A stretch of DNA of 16,258 nt. It comes from Parabacteroides sp. GTDB taxonomy: Bacteria; Bacteroidota; Bacteroidia; Bacteroidales; Tannerellaceae. The position numbers and the translations under genes are program-made. Below are positions 4,882 to 12,829 of the stretch, piece by piece (position 1 is the first letter of the stretch; every line of letters begins with the position of its first letter). The notes below the pieces were generated by a model. It was not told the origin of the DNA, ran no database searches, and saw only the letters and a list, made by a program, of their open reading frames with translations. Where the stretch lies: NCBI GenBank assembly GCA_019411205.1, contig DXRF01000038.1, positions 1-16,258 of the forward strand, given 5' to 3'.

Positions 4882-6951
4882 CTATATTTTATTTTTCAGA
4901 TATTCATAAATAGCCAACTGTGCCCGCACCTTCACCGGGTTGTCATCCCGTTTGAAGTTGTTATGCAGATGTTCGTCGATCAGACAGGCTTTTACATTAT
5001 CTTGCAACTGGATATTCAGGATATCTATGATGTTTTGCTTGATTTCTGCATTCAGAATCGGGAAAGCCGTCTCTATGCGGCGATTCAAGTTCCGGCGCAT
5101 CCAATCGGCGGAAGTCAGGAACAAATCTTCCTCGCCGTCATTATAGAAGTACCAGATGCGGGAATGTTCCAAAAACATGTCCACAATACGGGTCACCCGG
5201 ATATTCGCACTGAACGGACGGTTCGGGACCAGACAACAGATTCCCCGGACAATCAGATCAATTTCCACCCCGTTCTCGCTTGCTTCATACAATTCATTGA
5301 TCATGTTCTGATCATGCAGTCCGTTCATCTTCAACACGATGCGGCCTTTACGTCCGGCCTTCACATGTTCAATCTCCCGATGGATCATCCGGGTCAGTTC
5401 CGGCACCATATTAAAACGGGCAACCAGCAGATGGCGGAATGTCGGTCCGGTCAGCTTTCCTTCCAGCACCGCAAACACTTTGTTGATATCGGTTATCAAT
5501 TCTGCATTCGAAGTCAGCAACGCCATATCGGAATAGATGCGTGCCGTTTTCTCATTGAAATTGCCGGTGCTCAGATAAGCAAAATCCCGCCGCTTGCTGC
5601 CATCCTCCGTATCTTTCCGCAGAATAACCGCCACTTTTGCATGCACTTTCAAACCGGGAATGCTGTAGATGATGCGGATACCCGCCTGCTCCATCCGTTC
5701 GGCCGTACTCATATTGTTCTCTTCGTCAAAACGGGCTTTCAGTTCCACAAAGACCGTCACCTTCTTCCCGTTTTGGGCTGCGCTGATCAACGTGTTGATA
5801 ACGGCCGAATTCTCCGCTACCCGGTATTGCGTGATTTTGATTTCATCTACTTTCGGATCAAAAGCCGCCTCCATCAGAAAACGGATCAAGTAGTCGAAAG
5901 ACTGGTAAGGGAAATGCAACAGGATATCCCGCTTCTTCACCGCCCGGAAGACAGAGCCCATCTCGTCCAGGAAAGGCACACGCATGGGAGGCGAGACCTG
6001 TTGTTCCAGCTCTTTCCCTTTCGGATTCGGCAGTTTGATCAGATCCTGCAAATTGTTATACCGTCCTCCCAATACCAAATCGTCTGTGGTAATGCCAAAG
6101 GCACTGCATATAAACGCCAAGAAATCATCAGGCATATTGCTGTCGTACATAAACCGGCTTAAGGCGCCGATCTTGCGCTTTTTCACTTTCTTGCGAATGT
6201 TTTCCACGATATTCCCGCCTTTCTCGTCATCCAGGTAAATATCGGCATCCCGTGAAATCTTGATGCTGTAACAACTCTCCACCACATAGCCGGGGAAGAT
6301 ACTGGACAAATTGGCCCGGATAATATCGTCGATAAACATGATGTAGTGTTTCCCTTCATGCGTAGGCAATTCGATAAAACGGGGCACTTTCGCATACGGG
6401 ATTTTCATCAGGGCATAATAATAGTCCGGCACATAATCCGGATCTGACATCCGCCTGCTCTTTTTCATCATCCGGATCACCAGATAAAGACGGCGGTCAC
6501 GTATGAACGTACGGATATCCCCCGCCTGTATCATGACCGGCGAAAGGAAAGGGAAGACCTCTTCATTAAAAAAGTTATGCACGAATTCCTCATGAAACGG
6601 TTCCGGCCGGCTGTCCTGATACAGGTAGATATCCTGCCGGTTCAATTCCTGCAATACTTTGGAGAATATGCGATAGTATTCGCGCTGCTGCCGGTTCACC
6701 TCTTCCGTGATTTCGGCAAGTGTCTCTTCGGCTTCCGCCCCGCTTTCTTCGGTGAAGTTCTTTTTCATAATTACTCCCCGGTGCTCGGCAACCCTTATTT
6801 CGTAAAATTCTTCGAGATTGGACGAATAGATCGACAGAAACTTGATACGCTCATAGATAGGGAGCGTTTCATCCTCCGCCTCCAGCAAAACGCGATAGTT
6901 GAAGGACAACCAGCTAATATCACGTTTAAAGTATTTATGTGAATTCTCCAT
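4882..6951 (-). CDS. ppk1: Polyphosphate kinase 1
   Basis: This 689-residue enzyme reversibly polymerises the terminal phosphate of ATP into inorganic polyphosphate. Length equals the classic PPK1 (E. coli 688). Seen: the N-terminal motif FKRDISWLSFNYRVL (8-22) and SNLEEFYEIRVAEHRG (44-59). The catalytic phospholipase-D-like part includes GLKVHAKVAVILR with H437, the equivalent of the phosphorylated His435 of E. coli. YLSTGNFNEKTARIYSD (459-475), GLHDQNMI (H546) and FLEHSRIWYF with H596 (His592 equivalent) follow. All key residues are present. The ATG at 6951 is chosen because homology begins at MENSHKYFKRD; an upstream in-frame extension has no family match and would overlap the divergent gene. 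It is followed 5 bp later by the membrane HTH gene and is divergent from the phosphodiesterase. A weak TATATTTA sequence (plus 6973-6980) may be its -7 box. Confidence 0.96.
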   Translation of the reverse strand: MENSHKYFKRDISWLSFNYRVLLEAEDETLPIYERIKFLSIYSSNLEEFYEIRVAEHRGVIMKKNFTEESGAEAEETLAEITEEVNRQQREYYRIFSKVLQELNRQDIYLYQDSRPEPFHEEFVHNFFNEEVFPFLSPVMIQAGDIRTFIRDRRLYLVIRMMKKSRRMSDPDYVPDYYYALMKIPYAKVPRFIELPTHEGKHYIMFIDDIIRANLSSIFPGYVVESCYSIKISRDADIYLDDEKGGNIVENIRKKVKKRKIGALSRFMYDSNMPDDFLAFICSAFGITTDDLVLGGRYNNLQDLIKLPNPKGKELEQQVSPPMRVPFLDEMGSVFRAVKKRDILLHFPYQSFDYLIRFLMEAAFDPKVDEIKITQYRVAENSAVINTLISAAQNGKKVTVFVELKARFDEENNMSTAERMEQAGIRIIYSIPGLKVHAKVAVILRKDTEDGSKRRDFAYLSTGNFNEKTARIYSDMALLTSNAELITDINKVFAVLEGKLTGPTFRHLLVARFNMVPELTRMIHREIEHVKAGRKGRIVLKMNGLHDQNMINELYEASENGVEIDLIVRGICCLVPNRPFSANIRVTRIVDMFLEHSRIWYFYNDGEEDLFLTSADWMRRNLNRRIETAFPILNAEIKQNIIDILNIQLQDNVKACLIDEHLHNNFKRDDNPVKVRAQLAIYEYLKNKI

Positions 6952-6982
6952 CGTATTATTATCTTCGGTCGGTAAATATAAA

Positions 6983-6990
6983 TACTTTTG
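6983..6990 (+). promoter_or_regulatory. Candidate -7 box (TACTTTTG) for the phosphodiesterase gene
   Basis: TACTTTTG matches TAnnTTTG and lies 19 bases before the ATG at 7010, implying a leader of about 13 bases. It sits in the 58-bp gap shared with the divergent ppk1. Confidence 0.5.
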
Positions 6991-7009
6991 TGGGATAAAA
7001 GAAATTGTT

Positions 7010-7504
7010 ATGCTTAAAATAGGACTTCTTTCAGATACCCACGCTTGGTGGGATGACAAGTATGCGGACTATTTCTCGGAATGTAACGAGATCTGGCATG
7101 CCGGAGACATCGGTTCGGACACACTGGCGGCACGGCTGGCTGCCTTGAAACCATTTCGTGCCGTATATGGCAATATCGACGGGCAATCGCTCCGGCTGCA
7201 ATATCCGCAGGTCGCCCATTTCAATGCTGAAGAGGTAAACGTGATGATGACGCATATAGGAGGCTATCCCGGACGCTACAACCCGCTTATCCGGAAAGAG
7301 CTGTACGACACCCGGCCCAATCTTTTCATTGCCGGACATTCGCATATCCTGAAAGTTGCTTTCGACAGAAGTTTGAATTGTTTATACATAAATCCGGGAG
7401 CAGCCGGTAAAAGCGGGTTTCATCAGGTAAGGACTTTGGTACGTTTCGTTATAGACGGAAAGCAGATCAAGGATTTGGAAGTTATTGAATTGGGTAACCG
7501 ATAA
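7010..7504 (+). CDS. YfcE/MJ0936 family metallophosphodiesterase
   Basis: This 164-residue calcineurin-like metallophosphoesterase belongs to the small YfcE/MJ0936 group, which hydrolyses phosphodiesters in vitro with divalent metals; the natural substrate is unknown. All metal ligands are visible: D9 and H11 in LLSDTHA, D33 in WHAGDIG, N55 in YGNIDG, H82 in MMTHIGGYPG, and H110/H112 in IAGHSHI. INPGAAG (128-134) is another family hallmark. No signal peptide, so cytoplasmic. The ATG at 7010 is chosen because the conserved first strand MLKIGLLSDTH starts there and the -7 box at 6983-6990 lies just before it; an upstream extension would run through that promoter and into ppk1. Convergent with the pseudo-Nudix membrane gene. 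Confidence 0.9.
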   Translation: MLKIGLLSDTHAWWDDKYADYFSECNEIWHAGDIGSDTLAARLAALKPFRAVYGNIDGQSLRLQYPQVAHFNAEEVNVMMTHIGGYPGRYNPLIRKELYDTRPNLFIAGHSHILKVAFDRSLNCLYINPGAAGKSGFHQVRTLVRFVIDGKQIKDLEVIELGNR

Positions 7505-7572
7505 GGAGGTGTCAAAACATCTTCATCATGATCTTTTAGTAAGCAATATTTTGTTTCGGCCCACCTCCCTAT
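7501..7572. repeat. 11-bp inverted repeat between convergent genes
   Basis: ATAAGGAGGTG (7501-7511) and CACCTCCCTAT (7562-7572) are complementary except for one position. The left arm includes the stop codon of the phosphodiesterase gene. The 50-base spacer and the absence of a T-tract argue against a classic terminator, although the position between two converging genes suits transcript 3' ends. Confidence 0.4.
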
Positions 7573-7577
7573 CGATT

Positions 7578-8699
7578 CTAACAACCAGCACAACAGAAAT
7601 TTTCTGCCAGCAGGACGGTGTTTTGCAAATAAGCAAACTCCTGTTCAAAATATTCGCTGAAAACACCTGAACTCAGATTTTCTTCAATCTGCTTGGAAGT
7701 CCAGAGCTTTCCGTTGGGTTGCTTGATCTGATCCATGACCTTTTCTGAGCGCACACACATCACATACAAGTTCACCAGATGTTTCACCTTTTCGTTCTCA
7801 AATGTATACCGAATCAGGAAGCGGGGCGCGACATCATCTTTCTCACCCAAGCCCCCCATTGTTTCACGCACCGTACTTTCTATACTATGGCGAAACAAAA
7901 CATAGCTGTAGAACGGATAGTCGATCGTATCCGGAGATACAAAAGACTTCTTCCCTCTGTTTACCAGATAAAGCATTCCCTGATAAATAACAGCCACACG
8001 TACGATAGGATGATAATACTTCTTTGGTAACGAGCGGCTTACCGACCGGGCTATACAACCGATCACCTTTCCGCCGTCGTTCAGAACAGGTAACCACATT
8101 TCTTTTCGAAGACTGCCTTGCATCATCGAGATTCTTATCTGTTCATACAGAATCAAAAAGACTCCGATAACGATCCCGAGCTCCCTGTATAAAAAACGCT
8201 CCATACGCACGCTCTGCATCGTTTCGGGCAGAATACTGTATACTAAAATGATAAACAGATGCAATGTATAAAGGTTCTGGATCAGCTGGGCGACAAAAAA
8301 GAATTCATTTAACGTAGTACGCATCAATGTCCGCTTGTAGGTCGGATGCTGAGACGTCCGGATTCGCCGCAATATTGTTCGCTTGGCAAACCCTAAAAAC
8401 GCTAATACCACTACCAACAAGACTTCTGTTATCAACGGAGAATAAATAAACAACACCGGCTCAAGCCGAAGGCAAAGAAAAATCGAATAAAGAACTAATG
8501 TTGTCGCAGCCGGTAATAACAAAAATTGATAAACCTTATCCTTACTCAGTATCTGAAACAAAAAAATACAAACGAAACAAAAGGTAACGCCGATTATGAA
8601 GGATAACAAATATGAAAAATAATTATCCAAAAACATAAACAGCAACAATGGCACTAGGCCTATAGCCTGATTATCCAGGTTCCTCTTCACTTTGTTCAT
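7578..8699 (-). CDS. Polytopic membrane protein with degenerate Nudix-like C-terminal domain
   Basis: This 373-residue protein has about five or six membrane segments in its first half (near 12-50, 58-78, 83-104, 140-157 and 173-190). A soluble region begins around 200. MWLPVLNDGGKVIGCIARS and HPIVRVAVIYQGMLYLVNRG (230-249) follow the pattern leading into Nudix hydrolase domains. The Nudix box itself is eroded: around 264-285 the RE pair (R278, E279) and G285 remain, but the two metal-binding glutamates of REUXEEXGU are glycines (G282, G283) and the earlier E is R270. It is therefore probably catalytically inactive. The tail is cysteine-rich (NFCCAGC). ATG at 8699 was chosen because longer in-frame starts overlap lipA and lack the membrane-protein start. 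It lies 61 bp after lipA on the same strand. The function is unknown; the Nudix link is inferred by eye. Confidence 0.65.
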   Translation of the reverse strand: MNKVKRNLDNQAIGLVPLLLFMFLDNYFSYLLSFIIGVTFCFVCIFLFQILSKDKVYQFLLLPAATTLVLYSIFLCLRLEPVLFIYSPLITEVLLVVVLAFLGFAKRTILRRIRTSQHPTYKRTLMRTTLNEFFFVAQLIQNLYTLHLFIILVYSILPETMQSVRMERFLYRELGIVIGVFLILYEQIRISMMQGSLRKEMWLPVLNDGGKVIGCIARSVSRSLPKKYYHPIVRVAVIYQGMLYLVNRGKKSFVSPDTIDYPFYSYVLFRHSIESTVRETMGGLGEKDDVAPRFLIRYTFENEKVKHLVNLYVMCVRSEKVMDQIKQPNGKLWTSKQIEENLSSGVFSEYFEQEFAYLQNTVLLAENFCCAGC

Positions 8700-8760
8700 A
8701 CCCTTTCCCCCTTTTTTCCCTTTATAACATAACAAATTGTACAGAGAAATGTTTTCGCCA

Positions 8761-9606
8761 TCATACGTGTTTTTCAGCGTGATAAGAGGAACGGACCAGC
8801 GGAGCGCTTTCCACCTTTTTGAACCCTTTTTGTAAAGCAATTGATTTATAAGACTCAAACTGTTCGGGCGTAACGTATTCTTTTACCGGAATATTTTTGC
8901 GACTTGGCTGTAAGTATTGCCCGATTGTCAAGACGGAAACGCCGGCAGCCCGCACGTCATCCATCAATTCACAAACCTCCTCGACTGTTTCACCCAGCCC
9001 CACCATGATACCGGTCTTGGCCACCACACCTTGTGCGGCTATACGCGCAAGCACGGAGAGGCTTACTTCGTATTTCGCGGCACTGCGCACTTCGGGGCTG
9101 ATACGGCGAACAGTTTCCATATTATGGGATATTATTTCGGGAGCGGCTGCCACTACTTTATCCACCAGTTCCAACCGTCCCTGAAAGTCCGGGATCAAGA
9201 CCTCTACCGTCGTTTCCGGATTAACAGCCTTTATCGTACGGATTGTATCGACCCAATGCTGCGCACCCAAATCAGGCAAATCATCCCGGTCGACAGAAGT
9301 AATCACCGCATGTTTCAATTTCATCAGTCGGATGCTTTCCGCCACATTCGCAGGTTCCTTCGGGTCCAACGGAAGCGGTTTGCCGGTCAACGTATTGCAG
9401 AAACGGCAAGAACGCGTACAGATATCTCCCGCAATCATAAAGGTAGCCGTCCCCCTGCTCCAGCATTCTCCCATATTCGGACATTTCCCGCTGGTGCAGA
9501 TCGTATGCAGGCAGTGGGATTCAACGATGCTTTTTGTTCGTGTGAACTGTTCGTTCCCACCCAGCCGGATTTTTAACCAATCCGGCTTTCTCAAATGTTC
9601 TGACAT
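8761..9606 (-). CDS. lipA: Lipoyl synthase (radical SAM)
   Basis: This 281-residue enzyme inserts two sulfur atoms into octanoyl groups on lipoyl domains, making the lipoyl cofactor of 2-oxoacid dehydrogenases and the glycine cleavage system. Seen: the auxiliary cluster motif CTSGKCPNMGEC (C37, C42, C48), the radical SAM CTRSCRFC (C63, C67, C70), and the C-terminal PLVRSSYHAEKHV whose RSSYHA serine ligates the auxiliary cluster. VDRDDLPDLGAQHW and TVEVLIPDFQG are also family hallmarks. Length is normal. The start at 9606 follows the DPP IV stop by 6 bp, so the two are probably co-transcribed. No function links lipoate synthesis to a secreted peptidase, so the pairing is likely positional. Confidence 0.97.
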   Translation of the reverse strand: MSEHLRKPDWLKIRLGGNEQFTRTKSIVESHCLHTICTSGKCPNMGECWSRGTATFMIAGDICTRSCRFCNTLTGKPLPLDPKEPANVAESIRLMKLKHAVITSVDRDDLPDLGAQHWVDTIRTIKAVNPETTVEVLIPDFQGRLELVDKVVAAAPEIISHNMETVRRISPEVRSAAKYEVSLSVLARIAAQGVVAKTGIMVGLGETVEEVCELMDDVRAAGVSVLTIGQYLQPSRKNIPVKEYVTPEQFESYKSIALQKGFKKVESAPLVRSSYHAEKHV

Positions 9607-9612
9607 TATAAG

Positions 9613-11787
9613 TTACAAATTATCAAATAAGAAGTTAGACATTCTGGTATACAGATGATAGCGGGTGTTTCCACCGTAGATACTATGGTTACGGTCTTTG
9701 TAAACCTGCATTTCAAACTGTTTACCGGCTTGTACCAAGCTTTCGGCATAATCCATTGTCTGCTGGAAATGCACATTATCGTCGGCTGTGCCATGGATCA
9801 GCAACAATTTACCCTGCAAATCCTTCGCCAGACGGATCGGTGAAGTAGCAGCATAACCTTCAAAATTTTCTTTTGGCGTACGCATGAAACGTTCCGTATA
9901 GACAGAATCATAATATTTCCAATCGGTAGGAGGGGCAACAGCAATACCTGCTTTGAAAGTTCCGTTGCCGACACTCATGGCCATCAGCGTATTGTAGCCT
10001 CCGAAACTCCATCCCCAGATAGCCATACGGTTCTTGTCGACAAACGGCAATTTGCCTAAAGCCTGCGCAGCTTCCACCTGGTCTCTGGATTCCAGCTCGC
10101 CCATCCGCAGATAGGTGCATTTACGGAAAGCTTCTCCGCGGGCACCTGTACCACGTCCGTCCACACAAATTGTAATGATCCCGTTAGCTGCCAGATATTG
10201 TTCCCAGTCAAAACCATATTTGTCCAATACCTGCTGGGAATTCGGGCCACTGTACTGGAACATCAGAACCGGATATTTTTTCGATTCGTCGAAATCGGCC
10301 GGCTTCACAATCCATGCATTCAGTTCATAATCGGAAGCTGTACGCACTTTGATAAATTCTTTCTTGGCATATGAATAGCCAGCCAACTTATCAACCAAAC
10401 GGGCATTATCCTGAAGGACACGCAGAACTTTATTCGATTTCGTCTCGTTTACGGTAATCTTAACCGGCGTATTCGCATTTGAATATTGATTTACATAATA
10501 AGCGAAGTTATCGCTGAATGTGGCATTATTCGTTCCTTCCTGTGTGGAAAGTTTCGTCTTTACGCCTTTCGCATCGATTTTATATACAGCACGCCGGATC
10601 GGACTCTCTTCGGCCGATTCATAATAGACCGTCTTTGTCGCTTCATCATAACCCAGAAACGCAGTCACGTCCCAATTGCCCTTCGTCACCTGGCGTTGCA
10701 TGACACCCGTAGGAGAATACAGGTAAATATGCGCATAGCCATCCTGCTCGTTTACATATGAGAAACTGTTCGCATAAAAATGAATGGAATTCAACCATTC
10801 CGAATCGACATAAGCCTTATTTTCGTCACGCAGGATCAAACGGAAAACACCGCTTTTAGGATTCGCATAATACATATTGAAAACATTCTGATGACGGTTC
10901 AATGTCATCACAGCCAACTGATCGTCATTATTCGTAAAAACAATCCGCGGAATATAACTGTCCGCTTCCACCGGGACTTTCAGTTCTTTCGTATCCTTCG
11001 TCGCCACGTCATAAGAATGCAACGAAACTTTCGAATTCTTCTCACCGGCCTTCGGATATTTATAATTATAATAGCCCGGATATAATCCCTTTCCGAACAT
11101 CTGCATCGAATATTCGGGAACTTCCGATTCGTCGAAACGCACAAAAGCCAGCTGTTCGCTGTTTGGCGACCAAGCCATCAAGTTCGTTACGGCAAACTCT
11201 TCTTCATATACCCAATCGGTAATACCATTCAGGATTCTATTCAGCTCACCATCTTTCGTCACCTGGACTTCCGTATCGTAATCGAATTTACGAATCCATA
11301 TATTATTGTCACTCACATAGGCGACCATCCTTCCGTCCGGTGAGAATGTCGGAATCATCTGCTTGCTTTTCGAATCTGAAATCGGTTTCACATAATTACG
11401 GCGCACATCGTAGTCGTACACATTCGCCTTGAATGAACGGCGATAGATCGGTTCCGTATCGCGCCATACCAGAATATGGTGCCCGGTGCTGCTGATCGTA
11501 TACCCGTCGAACTTGTCAAAGGTACACTCACGCGCTTTCCCCGTATTGAATAAAGTATCGACAGGATTTCCGGTACGATAAGAATATTTTATAATCATGT
11601 TACGGGCATCGTTCATTGCCGTATAATGCTCGCCGTCAGGCATAGAACGCATTTCTCCAATATTTGTAACCTGGCGGAACTGACCGTCTGTAATTTCTTT
11701 TAAATCGACACGTTTGCTCCCATTCTGGGCTGTCAGACTCCCAACCAGCAGGAACGAAAATAAAGCACCAAACCCTAATCGTTTCAT
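9613..11787 (-). CDS. Dipeptidyl peptidase IV (S9B prolyl peptidase), secreted
   Basis: This 724-residue exopeptidase cleaves Xaa-Pro (and Xaa-Ala) dipeptides from peptide N-termini; length is almost the same as P. gingivalis DPP IV (723). Seen: signal peptide MKRLGFGALFSFLLVGSLTA, with export to the periplasm or outer surface; an N-terminal beta-propeller (about 40-480) with DWVYEEEF at 191-198, whose glutamates hold the substrate amino terminus; and an alpha/beta-hydrolase domain. The catalytic triad is S594 in WGWSFGGYN, D670 in GTADDNVHFQ and H701 in DRNHSIYGG. The ATG at 11787 is chosen because the signal peptide starts there; a longer in-frame ORF reads through the promoter box. First gene of a series with lipA. 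Likely role: processing dietary, host or glycoprotein-derived proline-rich peptides in an amino-acid-using gut or oral anaerobe (inference). Confidence 0.94.
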   Translation of the reverse strand: MKRLGFGALFSFLLVGSLTAQNGSKRVDLKEITDGQFRQVTNIGEMRSMPDGEHYTAMNDARNMIIKYSYRTGNPVDTLFNTGKARECTFDKFDGYTISSTGHHILVWRDTEPIYRRSFKANVYDYDVRRNYVKPISDSKSKQMIPTFSPDGRMVAYVSDNNIWIRKFDYDTEVQVTKDGELNRILNGITDWVYEEEFAVTNLMAWSPNSEQLAFVRFDESEVPEYSMQMFGKGLYPGYYNYKYPKAGEKNSKVSLHSYDVATKDTKELKVPVEADSYIPRIVFTNNDDQLAVMTLNRHQNVFNMYYANPKSGVFRLILRDENKAYVDSEWLNSIHFYANSFSYVNEQDGYAHIYLYSPTGVMQRQVTKGNWDVTAFLGYDEATKTVYYESAEESPIRRAVYKIDAKGVKTKLSTQEGTNNATFSDNFAYYVNQYSNANTPVKITVNETKSNKVLRVLQDNARLVDKLAGYSYAKKEFIKVRTASDYELNAWIVKPADFDESKKYPVLMFQYSGPNSQQVLDKYGFDWEQYLAANGIITICVDGRGTGARGEAFRKCTYLRMGELESRDQVEAAQALGKLPFVDKNRMAIWGWSFGGYNTLMAMSVGNGTFKAGIAVAPPTDWKYYDSVYTERFMRTPKENFEGYAATSPIRLAKDLQGKLLLIHGTADDNVHFQQTMDYAESLVQAGKQFEMQVYKDRNHSIYGGNTRYHLYTRMSNFLFDNL

Positions 11788-11831
11788 GTATGATTCTATT
11801 TTTATCTTAATATTTCTGTTAGAACGGATTG

Positions 11832-11839
11832 CAAAGTTA
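11832..11839 (-). promoter_or_regulatory. Candidate -7 box (TAACTTTG) for DPP IV
   Basis: CAAAGTTA on the plus strand reads TAACTTTG on the minus strand, an exact TAnnTTTG match, about 45 bases before the ATG at 11787. The leader would be roughly 39 bases. A clear -33 TTG is not visible. Confidence 0.5.
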
Positions 11840-11859
11840 CTACATTCTTGCGGATTTAT

Positions 11860-11867
11860 TACCTTTG
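11860..11867 (+). promoter_or_regulatory. Candidate -7 box (TACCTTTG) for the radical SAM gene, abutting its start codon
   Basis: TACCTTTG is an exact TAnnTTTG match ending only 5 bases before the ATG at 11873. If used, transcription would start at or near the A of the start codon, giving a leaderless or nearly leaderless mRNA. No good -33 TTG is seen at the usual spacing. Confidence 0.45.
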
Positions 11868-11872
11868 CCCTC

Positions 11873-12829
11873 ATGGAAAACAGCAAACCATATCGTGATT
11901 TCGGAGATTTCCTGCGGGAAGTATTCTCTTATAAAGTACAAAAGATATCGATCAATGCCGGCTTCACCTGTCCGAACCGCGACGGGACGAAAGGTTACGG
12001 CGGTTGTACCTATTGCAACAACCAGACATTCAGCCCGGAATACTGTCATACAGAAAAGAGCGTAACGGAACAATTGGAAGAGGGTGTCCGCTTTTTCTCT
12101 CGCAAATATCCGGAGATGAAATATCTGGCCTATTTCCAAGCATATACAAACACATATGACGAACTGGATTCACTGATTTCAAAATACGAAGAAGCACTCG
12201 CCTATCCGGGTGTCGTCGGACTGATCGTCGGTACACGGCCGGATTGCATGCCGGATGCGCTATTGGATTATTTCTCCGCTTTATCCCAAAAGAAGTTCGT
12301 GATGATTGAATACGGCTTAGAGAGCACGCTGGACCGTACCTTAACCCGTATCAACCGGGGACATACACATGCCGAATCGGAAGAGGCTATCCGTCGCACA
12401 GCAACCCGGAACATATATACGGGAGCCCACTTGATCTTAGGTCTTCCGGGAGAAAGCCGGGAAGAAATATTACACCATGCCGACATTCTGTCCGCCCTTC
12501 CACTCACGACATTGAAGCTTCACCAGTTGCAGCTTATCCGAGACACACGCATGGCCAGGGAACAAGCGGAACATCCCGAACAGTTCCACCTCTATACTGC
12601 CGATGAATATATCGATCTGGTCATAGACTTCATAGAACGATTAAACCCCTCTATTGTCGTAGAGAGGTTCGTATCACAATCCCCAAAAGAGTTGCTGATT
12701 GCACCGGATTGGGGGCTTAAGAATTTTGAATTTACAGCCAAGGTAAATAAACGTATTTCAGAACGAAATGCGCGGCAGGGGCGTCTGTTCAATCCTCCTT
12801 CTTCGGAGCCAGTTCTCCCTGGTATGTGA
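11873..12829 (+). CDS. TIGR01212/YhcC family radical SAM protein
   Basis: This 318-residue radical SAM protein has the wide-spaced cluster motif FTCPNRDGTKGYGGCTYCNN, with C33, C45 and C48. The 11-residue gap between the first two cysteines is characteristic of this family (E. coli YhcC). Other family segments seen are FQAYTNTY, IVGTRPDCM, MIEYGLES, INRGHTHAESEEAI, HLILGLPGE and LKLHQLQLIRDT. The enzyme would cleave SAM reductively; the reaction is not established. ATG 11873 fits the family's short N-terminus and excludes an upstream extension that would overlap DPP IV. Divergent from DPP IV with an 85-bp gap. Its last 13 codons overlap in antisense with the end of the DUF4251 gene. Confidence 0.9.
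   Translation: MENSKPYRDFGDFLREVFSYKVQKISINAGFTCPNRDGTKGYGGCTYCNNQTFSPEYCHTEKSVTEQLEEGVRFFSRKYPEMKYLAYFQAYTNTYDELDSLISKYEEALAYPGVVGLIVGTRPDCMPDALLDYFSALSQKKFVMIEYGLESTLDRTLTRINRGHTHAESEEAIRRTATRNIYTGAHLILGLPGESREEILHHADILSALPLTTLKLHQLQLIRDTRMAREQAEHPEQFHLYTADEYIDLVIDFIERLNPSIVVERFVSQSPKELLIAPDWGLKNFEFTAKVNKRISERNARQGRLFNPPSSEPVLPGM

Noticed and set aside
4852..6162. 436-codon plus-strand open frame opposite ppk1
   Set aside because: It is antisense to ppk1, whose catalytic histidines are all intact on the other strand. Its translation is rich in H, Q, I and F with no recognisable domain, typical of a reverse-strand shadow.
6952..7059. Upstream in-frame extension of ppk1 (36 extra codons)
   Set aside because: It has no PPK1 homology, would overlap the start of the divergent phosphodiesterase gene, and runs through that gene's promoter.
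7501..7572. Canonical terminator or mobile-element ends between the convergent genes
   Set aside because: The arms are 50 bases apart with no T-tract, no target duplication and no transposase; kept only as a low-confidence inverted repeat.
8917..9576. 219-codon plus-strand open frame opposite lipA
   Set aside because: lipA on the minus strand carries both complete iron-sulfur cysteine motifs; the plus-strand frame shows no family features.
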